A stretch of DNA of 64,000 nucleotides from Virgifigura sp964551315. Lineage in GTDB: Bacteria; Pseudomonadota; Alphaproteobacteria; Dongiales; Dongiaceae. Location: positions 33,945 through 97,944 of the forward strand of contig CAZKCM010000007.1 of NCBI GenBank assembly GCA_964551315.1. The letters run 5' to 3'. Position 1 is the stretch's first letter. Every line of letters starts with the position of its first letter. A program made the position numbers and the translations under genes. Of this stretch, positions 43,392 to 51,473 are shown piece by piece. The notes below the pieces were generated by a model that saw only the letters and a list, made by a program, of their open reading frames with translations, ran no database searches and had not been told where the DNA came from.

Positions 43392-44302
43392 TCGTTGCCG
43401 TGGCTCGTGCGGTCGCGGCGGCTGCCGTCGCTTGGCTGGTGCTGGGTGTGGCCCTGGCGTCCGCCGGCGCGGCGGCGGAAGACGGTCGGGCCTCGCCGGG
43501 TCGCGTCGTCTCCATCGGCGGCGCGGTCACCGAGATCGTGTTCGCGCTTGGCGCGCAAGACCGGCTCGTCGCCGTGGACAGCACCAGCCGCCATCCGCCC
43601 GAGGCGGCGGCGCTGCCCGACCTCGGCTACATGCGCCAGCTCTCCGCGGAGCCCATTCTGGCGCTCGAGCCGGGCCTGATCCTCGCGGTCGAGGACGCCG
43701 GTCCGCCGGCGGCGCTCGACCAGCTTCGGGCGACCGGCGTTCCGATCGTCACCGTGCCGGACGAGCCCACCCCCGACGGCGTGCTCCGCAAGGTCGAGGT
43801 CGTCGCCGACGCCCTCGGCCTGGCCGATCGCGGGAAGGCGCTCAACGCGCGGCTGGAAGCCGAGCTTGCGGCGCTGTCCGCCGCCCTGGACGAAGTCCGG
43901 ACCCGTCCCCGCGTTCTCTTTCTGCTGTCCGTCGGGAACGGCGGCGCCCCGTTGGCCGCCGGCCGCGGCACCGCCGCCGCCGGGATCATCGCCCTGGCCG
44001 GCGGGCGCAACGCCATAGAGGACTTCGAAGGCTTCAAGCCGCTCTCGCCCGAAGCGGCCGTGACGGCGGCGCCCGACGTGGTGCTGGTCTCCGACCGTAC
44101 GCTCGCCCTTCTGGGCGGGGAGGACAATCTCCTGGCGCGCCCTGACCTTGCCGCGACGCCGGCCGGCCGCAACGGTCGCGTCGTCGCAATGGACGGCCTC
44201 CTGCTGCTCGGCTTCGGCCCGCGGACGCCCGAGGCGATCCATGAGCTTGCGTCCGCTCTTCATCCGGAGCTGTCGCTCGCCACCCTGCCGGCGGATGAAT
44301 GA
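43388..44302 (+). CDS. hmuT: Periplasmic heme-binding protein HmuT
   Basis: 304 residues. Signal peptide about 1-29 (AVAWLVLGVALASAGAAA), then the class III binding protein fold: RVVSIGGAVTEIVFALGAQD, SRHPPEAAALPDLGYMRQLS and GRNAIEDFEGFKPLSPEA. Delivers heme to the HmuUV transporter. Coupled to hmuS and hmuU by short overlaps. Confidence 0.92.
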   Translation: MIVAVARAVAAAAVAWLVLGVALASAGAAAEDGRASPGRVVSIGGAVTEIVFALGAQDRLVAVDSTSRHPPEAAALPDLGYMRQLSAEPILALEPGLILAVEDAGPPAALDQLRATGVPIVTVPDEPTPDGVLRKVEVVADALGLADRGKALNARLEAELAALSAALDEVRTRPRVLFLLSVGNGGAPLAAGRGTAAAGIIALAGGRNAIEDFEGFKPLSPEAAVTAAPDVVLVSDRTLALLGGEDNLLARPDLAATPAGRNGRVVAMDGLLLLGFGPRTPEAIHELASALHPELSLATLPADE

Positions 44303-45389
44303 GGACGATGTGGTGACGGCTCATGCGGTTTCCGGCCTGGCGCAGGCGGCGCGATGGCGATCGCGGCGGACGGCCGTCCTGCTAGCCGCCCTCGGCGCCG
44401 CGGCGGCGGCCGCCTTTCTCCTCGCTGTCGGGCAGGGCGCGGTGGCCATCGGGCCGGGCCAGATCCTCGCCATCCTCGGCGGCCGGGTCGGTCTCGAGCT
44501 GCCTTGGACCTACGAGTCGACCCAGGAGGCGGTGCTGCTCGCGATCCGGTTGCCGCGCGCCTGCCTCGGTGTTCTTGTCGGGGCCGCGCTCGCCGCGGCG
44601 GGGGCGGCGCTCCAGGGGCTGTTCCGCAATCCGCTCGCCGATCCCGGCCTCATCGGGGTGTCTACGGGTGCCGCGCTGTCTGCCGCGGCCGTCATTGTTC
44701 TCGGCGTTGCCCCCGCGGCGCTCGCCGGCTATGCGCTGCCGCCCGCGGCCTTCGCCGGCGGTCTGGCGGCGACCCTGATCGTCTATCGCATCGCCACCCG
44801 CGAGGGCCGGACGGAGGTCGCCACGATGCTGCTCGCCGGCGTTGCCCTCAACGCTATTGCCGGTGCGGGACTCGGGCTTCTCGTCTTCGTCAGCGATGAT
44901 CAGCAGCTCCGCGACCTCAATTTCTGGCTGCTCGGCAGCCTCGGCGGCGTCACCTGGAAGACGCTGCTGCCGGCGGCCCCGCTCATGCTGCTGCCCGCGC
45001 TTGGCCTGACCCTGTTCGCGCGGCACCTGAACGCGTTCCTGCTCGGCGAGACCGAGGCGCTGCATCTCGGCTTCGACGTCGAGGCGGCCAAGCGCCGGAT
45101 CGTCGTTCTGGCCGCCCTGACCGTGGGCGCGTCGGTGGCGCTTACCGGCGTCATCGGCTTCGTCGGTCTCGTCGTCCCGCACCTGATCCGTCTGGCGGTC
45201 GGGCCCGACCACCGCATCCTTCTGCCGGCGTCGATGCTGTTGGGCGCGTCGCTTCTCCTTGTCGCGGACCTGCTTGCGCGCTCGCTCGTCCTGCCGGCGG
45301 AACTCCCGATCGGCATTCTGACGAGTTGCGTCGGCGGGCCGTTCTTCCTGTGGCTCCTGGTCCGGCGCCGCGGGCCCGAGGCCTGGTGA
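44295..45389 (+). CDS. hmuU: Heme ABC transporter permease HmuU
   Basis: 364 residues, FecCD type with about ten membrane helices: IRLPRACLGVLVGAALAAAG, QGLFRNPLADPGLIGVSTGA and GFVGLVVPHLIRL are diagnostic. Starts at ATG 44295 inside the end of hmuT (8-base overlap). Ends 12 bases before hmuV. Confidence 0.93.
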   Translation: MNEDDVVTAHAVSGLAQAARWRSRRTAVLLAALGAAAAAAFLLAVGQGAVAIGPGQILAILGGRVGLELPWTYESTQEAVLLAIRLPRACLGVLVGAALAAAGAALQGLFRNPLADPGLIGVSTGAALSAAAVIVLGVAPAALAGYALPPAAFAGGLAATLIVYRIATREGRTEVATMLLAGVALNAIAGAGLGLLVFVSDDQQLRDLNFWLLGSLGGVTWKTLLPAAPLMLLPALGLTLFARHLNAFLLGETEALHLGFDVEAAKRRIVVLAALTVGASVALTGVIGFVGLVVPHLIRLAVGPDHRILLPASMLLGASLLLVADLLARSLVLPAELPIGILTSCVGGPFFLWLLVRRRGPEAW

Positions 45390-45401
45390 CGGGGGGCGCC
45401 G

Positions 45402-46184
45402 ATGCTGTCTGCCTCAAATGTCCGGTTCGCCCGCGGTGACCGCGAGATCCTGCGCGGGGTTTCGCTTGCGCTGACGCCGGGCGAGCTGGTGGCGGTGATC
45501 GGCCCCAACGGGGCCGGCAAGTCCACGCTTCTGCAGCTCCTGTCGGGTGCGCTGGCGGCGCGCGGGGGGGCGGTCACGCTCGACGGCGCACCCTTGAATC
45601 GGTGGTGCCGGCAAGCCCTCGCCCGCCGACGGGCGGTATTGTCGCAAACCGCAACCCTGGGTTTTCCGTTCCGCGTGCTGGACGTGGTGCTGCTCGGCCG
45701 CAGCCCGCATGCCGGCCGCGCCGCGCACCGCGACGACCTCCAGGTCGCCGAGGCCGCGATGCGGGAGACTGGAATTCTCCACTTGGCCGACCGCGTCTAC
45801 ACCACGCTCTCGGGCGGCGAGCGGCAGCGCGTTCAGCTCGCCCGCGCGCTGGCCCAGATCTGGCCTGCTTCAGACGGGGAAGGCGGGCGGTACCTGCTGC
45901 TCGACGAGCCGACCAACAACCTCGACCTCGCGCATCAGCACGCGATCCTGCAGATCGGGCGGCGTCTGGCGGGGCGCGGCACGGGCGTGCTCGCGATCCT
46001 GCACGACCCGAACCTCGCGGCCCTCCACGCCGACCGCATCGCCGTTCTCAAGGACGGGGCCATCCTGATCGATGGGCTGCCGGACACTGTCCTGACCGAG
46101 ACCACGCTGGCGGCCGCCTTCGGTCTCGCCGTCACCGTGCGGCGCCACCCGACCCGGGATTGCCCCTACGTCGTCCCGGCCTAG
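45402..46184 (+). CDS. hmuV: Heme ABC transporter ATP-binding protein HmuV
   Basis: 260 residues: Walker A GPNGAGKST (about 34-42), AVLSQTATLGFPFRVLDVVL, signature LSGGERQRVQLARALAQ, Walker B YLLLDEPTNNLD and the H-loop ILHDPNLAA. Last gene of the heme locus; the EamA transporter gene converges on it 15 bases later. Confidence 0.93.
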   Translation: MLSASNVRFARGDREILRGVSLALTPGELVAVIGPNGAGKSTLLQLLSGALAARGGAVTLDGAPLNRWCRQALARRRAVLSQTATLGFPFRVLDVVLLGRSPHAGRAAHRDDLQVAEAAMRETGILHLADRVYTTLSGGERQRVQLARALAQIWPASDGEGGRYLLLDEPTNNLDLAHQHAILQIGRRLAGRGTGVLAILHDPNLAALHADRIAVLKDGAILIDGLPDTVLTETTLAAAFGLAVTVRRHPTRDCPYVVPA

Positions 46185-46199
46185 CCGCCATCGCTCCGC

Positions 46200-47102
46200 T
46201 CAGCAGGCGGACCGGATGCGTTCGCGGTGGACGATGTACAGCCCCGAGGCGGCGATGATCAGGATGCCCGTCACGGTATAGAGGCCGGGGATCTCACCCC
46301 ACACCGCAAAGCCGAACAGGGCGGCCCAGCCGATTGCGGTGTAGTCGAAGGGGGCAAGCGTGGAGGCCGGGGCGAAGCGGAAGGCGCTGATGAACAGAAA
46401 CATGCCGAGCCCGCCGACCATCCCCAGCGCGGCGAGGAGCGCGAGGTCCGGCCAGGACGGCGTCACCCATAGGAAGGGGAGCGGCAGGCCGCACAGAAGG
46501 ACGTAGAGGCCGGTGGAATAGACCATCGTGCAGACGGTCTGGTCGCGCCCGGCGAGACGCCTGGTGGCGAGGATGCTGAGCGCGTAGAACAGGGTCCCGG
46601 CCATCGCCAGCAGCCCGCCGGCGCCGAAGACGCCGGTGCCCGGCCGGGCGATGATCAGGATTCCGGCGAACCCCACGACGACCGCGCTCCACCGGTGGAG
46701 CCCGACCCGTTCCGAGAGCAGCGGCACCGACAGGGCGGTCACGACGATCGGGCTGGCGTAGCCGATCGCCACGGCGTCGGCCAGCGGCATCGTTCGGTAG
46801 GCCAAGATGAAGGCGATGTTCGAGGTCAGGCTGCAGACGGCGCGCAGGATCTGCCATCCGGGGCTATGGCTGCGCAGCGCCGGACGGCCGCCGGCCTGCC
46901 AGACGAGGATCGCCACGGGCAGGAGCCCGAACAGGCCGCGGAAGAAGATGATCTGGACCGGGCTGTAGCCGGTCGCCAGCCATTTCCCGATCGCGTTGTA
47001 GCCGGCGAAGAAGATCTCGGAGGCGAGGAGGAGATAAATGCCCCGCAGCGTCGCGTTCGATTCGTGAAGCGGCGCGCGGTGGGAGGTCTCCTTGGCAAGC
47101 AT
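46200..47102 (-). CDS. EamA-family (DMT) transporter
   Basis: 300 residues, ten predicted membrane helices in two EamA repeats (about 20-150 and 160-290). Characteristic stretches: RTMPLADAVAIGYASPIVV and APFDYTAIGWAALFGFAVWG. DMT proteins export amino acids or other metabolites, usually by proton exchange. Transcribed towards hmuV. A LysR gene lies about 100 bases upstream on the same strand, and a second EamA gene beyond it. Confidence 0.85.
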   Translation of the reverse strand: MLAKETSHRAPLHESNATLRGIYLLLASEIFFAGYNAIGKWLATGYSPVQIIFFRGLFGLLPVAILVWQAGGRPALRSHSPGWQILRAVCSLTSNIAFILAYRTMPLADAVAIGYASPIVVTALSVPLLSERVGLHRWSAVVVGFAGILIIARPGTGVFGAGGLLAMAGTLFYALSILATRRLAGRDQTVCTMVYSTGLYVLLCGLPLPFLWVTPSWPDLALLAALGMVGGLGMFLFISAFRFAPASTLAPFDYTAIGWAALFGFAVWGEIPGLYTVTGILIIAASGLYIVHRERIRSAC

Positions 47103-47199
47103 GTCCTGAACGGATCCCCTGGGCGGCCATCCCGCGAACCGGAAGCCGAGTCAGGATAGGCGGAGGGAAGCCGTTGAGAAGCGAAAGATTCCGGCCGCC

Positions 47200-48084
47200 T
47201 CAATCGGGAATGGCGATGGCCTCGACGGGCTCGCCTTCGTCCTCCTCGGCGGCGACCTCCCGGAGGCCCCGAAGCGCCAGGCGGAGCAGCGCGTCATCGG
47301 CGGGAGCCGCGCCGTAGACGACATAGGCCGGGCGCCGCATGACCGGGGTATCCGGCACCCGGAAGAGGCGCCCCTCGGCGAGGAGCGGTCGGACCACGCG
47401 GACCGGGAAGTACCCCGAGCCGCCGTTCCGCAGGATGTAGCGCAACCCCAGCGGCCCGAGCCCGACGGAGACGGCGGGCGCCAGATCCGGCAGGGCCTCG
47501 TCATGGGCGGCCCGGAACTCGCGGCCCCAGTCCACGAAGACATAGCCCTCCTTCCAGGACTCCCCGGCCGGCGCTTCCGTGGCCACCAGGACAAGCTGCT
47601 CGACCAGAAGCTCGTCCACGATCAGCCCGGGCGTCTGCTGCGGCGTGTACATGACGCCGATGTCGAGGACGCCGTCGGCAAGCTGCCGCATCAGGCTGGT
47701 CGAGTAATCGGCCTCGACATGGATCGCGACGTCGGGGGCCGCCCGGCGCATCCAGGGGATCCACCGCAGGATCAGCCGCTCCCAGAGGCTGACCTGCGAG
47801 CCGAGGCCGATCGCGGCGCGGTAGGCCCGGGGCAGGGCGACCTCCTGCTCCGCGCGTTGCCAGAGCCGTTGCATGTTGAGGGCGTGGCGGCGCAGCCGCT
47901 GGCCGGCGGGGGTGAGCCGGACGCCCGCATGGTTGCGGATGAACAGCGGGCGTCCAAGCCGTTCTTCCAACGCGCGGATGCGGGCGCTCACCGTTGACTG
48001 CGTCACGTTGAGGGTTTCTGCGGCGCGGTTGAAGTTTCCCGTGGCGGCGACCTCGAGAAACGTCCGAAGCTGGTCGATGTGCAT
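47200..48084 (-). CDS. LysR-family transcriptional regulator
   Basis: 294 residues: HTH MHIDQLRTFLEVAATGNFNR, AAETLNVTQSTVSARIRALE (about 1-40), then an effector domain (about 85-285). The start at 48084 gives the canonical N-terminus. It lies between two EamA transporter genes, divergent from the one at 48312, which it most likely regulates. The 227-base spacer contains repeated CGATCG half-sites near 48110-48140. Confidence 0.87.
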   Translation of the reverse strand: MHIDQLRTFLEVAATGNFNRAAETLNVTQSTVSARIRALEERLGRPLFIRNHAGVRLTPAGQRLRRHALNMQRLWQRAEQEVALPRAYRAAIGLGSQVSLWERLILRWIPWMRRAAPDVAIHVEADYSTSLMRQLADGVLDIGVMYTPQQTPGLIVDELLVEQLVLVATEAPAGESWKEGYVFVDWGREFRAAHDEALPDLAPAVSVGLGPLGLRYILRNGGSGYFPVRVVRPLLAEGRLFRVPDTPVMRRPAYVVYGAAPADDALLRLALRGLREVAAEEDEGEPVEAIAIPD

Positions 48085-48311
48085 GCCCCGTTCCCGGCGA
48101 AGTAGCGTAAGCGATCGAAAACGGCGATCGACGCGATCAGGATAAATCAATTCTCAAAACGCCAAACCCGTTCTAAGGGAAGGATCGGATCGCTTCCAGA
48201 TCGCTCAGGGCCGTTCCCCTTGTCGCTCACGCCGTGCGTCAACGTCCCGCTCGCATCGAAGGCTCGTCCGCGGCGCCGGCTGCGGTCGCCCGGGATCGGG
48301 GGGAGAGTCCG

Positions 48312-49340
48312 ATGAACCGGCGCGGACCCGCACCTGCTGCGACCGCCGCGCCGGCCATTGCCGACTCCGGCCCGGTTCTCTCGCCCGCGCTCGACAGCCC
48401 GACCAGGGGCATCCTGTACGTGGTCGTCGGCGTCTCGATCTTCTCGGCGCAGGACGTCGTCATCAAGGGATTGAGCGGAGCCTATCCGGTCCACGAGATC
48501 GTGTTCGTGCGAAGCGCGGTGGCCCTCGCGCTGCTGCTGCCGCTCGTCTGGCGCGACAGCGGCCTCGCCGCCCTGCGGACCCGCCGACCGGGCTTGCACC
48601 TGTTCCGCGGCGCCGCCGCGTTCCTCGCCTATTCCTTCTACTATCTCGCGCTCGCGGCGCTGCCGCTCGCCGAGGTGACGGCCCTTTACTTCTCCGCCCC
48701 GCTCTTCGTCATCGTCCTGTCCGTGGCCGTCCTGCGCGAGACGGTGGCCCCGCGCCGCTGGATCGCCGTGGGTGTGGGGTTCGCCGGCGTGATGGTTATG
48801 CTCCAGCCTGGCGTCGGCGCGGTCGAGCCGGCGGGCCTGCTGGCCATTGCGGCCGCGTTCACCTACGCCGTCACGGCAATCGTTACGCGTCGATTGGGCA
48901 GCACGGACGGCGGCGCGGTGATGGCGTTCCACGTCACGCTCTTCTATCTCGGCGCGAGCGCGATCGTCGGGCTGGCGCTGGGTGTCGCCGGCCCGGTCGG
49001 CGCGACGCACGAAAGCGCCGCCTTTCTGATGCGTCCGTGGCGCGTTCCGCCCTGGCCGGATCTCGGCCTCATGGCCCTGTGCGGCGCCATCGCCGCCTTC
49101 GGGTTCTATTTCCTGTCGCAGGCCTACCGCGTCGCCCCGGCGGCGACCGTCGCGCCGTTCGAATACGCCGCGCTGCTCTGGGCCGTTGCCTGGGGTTACG
49201 CCGTGTGGGGTGACCTTCCCGCACCTCAGACCTGGGCCGGTGTCGCCCTCGTGGTGGGCAGCGGCTTCTACCTGTTCCGCCGCGAGGCGCGGCGCGGCCG
49301 GTCGGCGGCCGCCGGGCGGGGTGTCCGCCTACGGCGGTGA
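48312..49340 (+). CDS. EamA-family (DMT) transporter
   Basis: 342 residues with ten membrane helices: GVSIFSAQDVVIKGLSGAYP, EVTALYFSAPLFVIVLSVAV and ATVAPFEYAALLWAVAWGYA. An N-terminal extension of about 25 residues is Ala/Pro-rich. Only distantly similar to the EamA protein at 46200. GGGGGGAGAG stands before the ATG. Controlled probably by the divergent LysR. Confidence 0.85.
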   Translation: MNRRGPAPAATAAPAIADSGPVLSPALDSPTRGILYVVVGVSIFSAQDVVIKGLSGAYPVHEIVFVRSAVALALLLPLVWRDSGLAALRTRRPGLHLFRGAAAFLAYSFYYLALAALPLAEVTALYFSAPLFVIVLSVAVLRETVAPRRWIAVGVGFAGVMVMLQPGVGAVEPAGLLAIAAAFTYAVTAIVTRRLGSTDGGAVMAFHVTLFYLGASAIVGLALGVAGPVGATHESAAFLMRPWRVPPWPDLGLMALCGAIAAFGFYFLSQAYRVAPAATVAPFEYAALLWAVAWGYAVWGDLPAPQTWAGVALVVGSGFYLFRREARRGRSAAAGRGVRLRR

Positions 49341-49773
49341 GGGCGGCGAAATTGCGTGCCTAGCGCGTCTGCGACCCCGCTTCCCTTGCGCCTTCAGCAC
49401 GGCGAAGGCCGCTGGCGACGGCAATCATCAGCACAGTGATGCCGGAGGCCCGGCCGCTGCCACACATGCGGCCGTAGGGAACGCGGGTGGGCAGGATCAG
49501 CGCCCAGGCCGGCCGGAGCTGGAGCATGAAGGCAGCGGGATGAGGATCGCTGCCTCGTTCACGGGCCGAGGCCGGTGGTCGCGATATGGCCCCCCTTCTG
49601 ATATCGCATGGTCTTCCCTCACCACCGGGTTCAGTCGGTCCTGGCGCAGCATGGCCTTCGCCCGGCCTGGCGGCCGGCGCCGGGTCGGGGCCGGGCGATC
49701 GGCGATCGATGGTCGGAATTCGTTCGAAAACATGACATTGCGTTTCATTAAATGAAACGGTAATCTCGAAGCT
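49341..49773. other. Intergenic region before the IclR gene
   Basis: 433 bases. No gene supported; a frame on the minus strand (49360-49550) reads RPAWALILPTRVPYG and similar hydrophobic text and might be a remnant of a membrane protein, but I cannot assign it. The right end carries the operator at 49741-49759. Confidence 0.4.
49741..49759. promoter_or_regulatory. IclR-type operator
   Basis: CGTTTCATTAAATGAAACG is a perfect 9-1-9 palindrome 14 bases before the IclR start codon. IclR-family proteins commonly bind such AT-centred palindromes; autoregulation is likely. Confidence 0.65.
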
Positions 49774-50550
49774 ATGACAACGCTCAACAGGTCTCTGCAC
49801 CGCGGCCTTGAGCTGCTGCGCGTATTCAACCGGCTCCGCACGCCGAGCCTGGCTGAGCTCGCCGCCGCGACCGGCATGTCCAAGCCAACCGTGCTTCGCT
49901 ACATGCGGACGCTGGAGGAGGAGGGCTACGTCGCGCTCGACGAGGGCACCAAGCGCTACCGTCTCACCCCAACCGTCTTCGAACTGGGATACGCCGCGTT
50001 GAGCAGCATGGAGTTCCCGAGGCTCGCCGAGCCCTTCATGGATGCGCTGGCGCTCGATCTCGGGCTCACGACCAACCTGGCGCGCCGGGACGGCGCGGAG
50101 ATCGTCATGGTCGGTCGGACCTTCGCGGCGAAGGAGAAGTACAAGTACACCCCGATCCGGGCAGAGGTGGGCGATCGCCTGCCGGCGCTGGTGACGGCCC
50201 TCGGGCGCGTCCTGGTCGCGGCGGAGCCGGATTGCCTCGACGACGTCTTGCGCACGCTGCCGATCGCGAAGTTGACGCCCAAGACCGTGACCGATCCGGC
50301 GCGGCTGCGCGCGATGGTCGAAGCGGCGGCGAAGCAGGGCTATGCCGTGGTCGAAGAAGAGCTCGTGCTGGGCTACAGCTCCCTCGCCATCGGACTCGAA
50401 CACCATGGCCGCGAGCGGTACGCGCTCGGCGTGACCGTGCCTTCGGCGGATTACCCAAGGAAGCGCCTCGTCGGAGAGCTGCTGCCGCGGCTCGAGGCGG
50501 TTCGCGCGCAACTTTGTCCGGCGCACTCGGCTCGGGTGCGCGTTGCCTGA
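49774..50550 (+). CDS. IclR-family transcriptional regulator
   Basis: 258 residues. Winged helix (LHRGLELLRVFNRLRTPSLA, ELAAATGMSKPTVLRYMRTL, about 8-48) and a GAF-like effector domain (about 80-250, with LGRVLVAAEPD and GYSSLAIGLEHHG). It starts a unit with the PhyH dioxygenase 16 bases later and the solute-binding protein, so it likely controls use of their substrate. Confidence 0.9.
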   Translation: MTTLNRSLHRGLELLRVFNRLRTPSLAELAAATGMSKPTVLRYMRTLEEEGYVALDEGTKRYRLTPTVFELGYAALSSMEFPRLAEPFMDALALDLGLTTNLARRDGAEIVMVGRTFAAKEKYKYTPIRAEVGDRLPALVTALGRVLVAAEPDCLDDVLRTLPIAKLTPKTVTDPARLRAMVEAAAKQGYAVVEEELVLGYSSLAIGLEHHGRERYALGVTVPSADYPRKRLVGELLPRLEAVRAQLCPAHSARVRVA

Positions 50551-50566
50551 ACAAGGAGGAAGAAGG

Positions 50567-51421
50567 ATGTCCGGCGATTACGCCGACCACTATCGCGAGT
50601 ACGGCTATGCCATTGTCCGCGGCGTCTTCTCGGCCGAGGAAATGGCCGAGATTGCGCAGGCGGCGGACCGTGTCTACGCCGAGGGCATGAAGCACCCCAG
50701 AAGCTGGCGCCACAAGAACCTTTATTTCGAGGTGATCGACGACAAGGCCGGGGGGCGGATCGTTCGCCAGGTGCAGTGGCCGTCCTGGATCGACCCGGTG
50801 CTCGAACGCTTCCGGCGGGACGAGCGGATCCTGCGCATTCTGGAACCGCTGATCGGCGACAGCCTGAAGCAATTGAGCAACCAGATTCACTGGAAGCCGC
50901 CGGGCGCGAAGATGGTCGGCTTCCGCTACCATCAGGACGCCCGGTTCCGGTCACCGCCCGAAGCCTTCCGTAAGCTCAACGAAAGCTTCGTCCAGACCGG
51001 TCTGGCGATTGATCCGCATCGCATCGAGAACGGCGCGCTGAAGGTCTTTCCGGGCAGCCACAAGCTCGGCTATCTCGGCCTGTCCGAGGACGAGTATCTC
51101 ATGACCGGCGGGCCGGAGGCGGAGACGCTCGCCAAGGCCGGTCTCGATCCGAGCCAGGTGATCGACATCATCCTTGAGCCGGGAGACATCGCGCTGTGGC
51201 ACCCGTTCATGGTGCACGGGTCCGGCGCGAATCAGTCCACGATCGACCGTCGGATCTACATCAACGGCTACTGCACGGCGGCGAACAGCGATCGCGGCGA
51301 GTGGGCGTTCCGGGACGGCGTGCCCTGTCCGCTCGGTCCCGAGCCGGCCTTGGTCCATTACGACGATCTATATACGCGGCCGGAGCCGCATTACGTCGAC
51401 AATTCATGGTCGCGCGTGTAG
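50567..51421 (+). CDS. Phytanoyl-CoA dioxygenase (PhyH)-family oxygenase
   Basis: 284 residues of the Fe(II)/2-oxoglutarate-dependent PhyH fold. Metal ligands are visible as FRYHQDARF (His-x-Asp, about 122-124) and the distal His in PFMVHGSGANQS; the 2-oxoglutarate Arg is in TIDRRIYING. Hydroxylates an unknown small molecule, probably the ligand of the adjacent binding protein. AAGGAGGAAGAAGG precedes the ATG at 50567. Confidence 0.85.
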   Translation: MSGDYADHYREYGYAIVRGVFSAEEMAEIAQAADRVYAEGMKHPRSWRHKNLYFEVIDDKAGGRIVRQVQWPSWIDPVLERFRRDERILRILEPLIGDSLKQLSNQIHWKPPGAKMVGFRYHQDARFRSPPEAFRKLNESFVQTGLAIDPHRIENGALKVFPGSHKLGYLGLSEDEYLMTGGPEAETLAKAGLDPSQVIDIILEPGDIALWHPFMVHGSGANQSTIDRRIYINGYCTAANSDRGEWAFRDGVPCPLGPEPALVHYDDLYTRPEPHYVDNSWSRV

Positions 51422-51473
51422 GTCGCGTTTACTGTCCACGAAAAACGAGAAAAACTTTGATGCGGAGGCAACC

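Noticed and set aside
49360..50526. 388-codon minus-strand frame across the IclR gene
   Set aside because: Antisense shadow of IclR over most of its length; only its last 60 codons lie in intergenic DNA, too little to call a gene.
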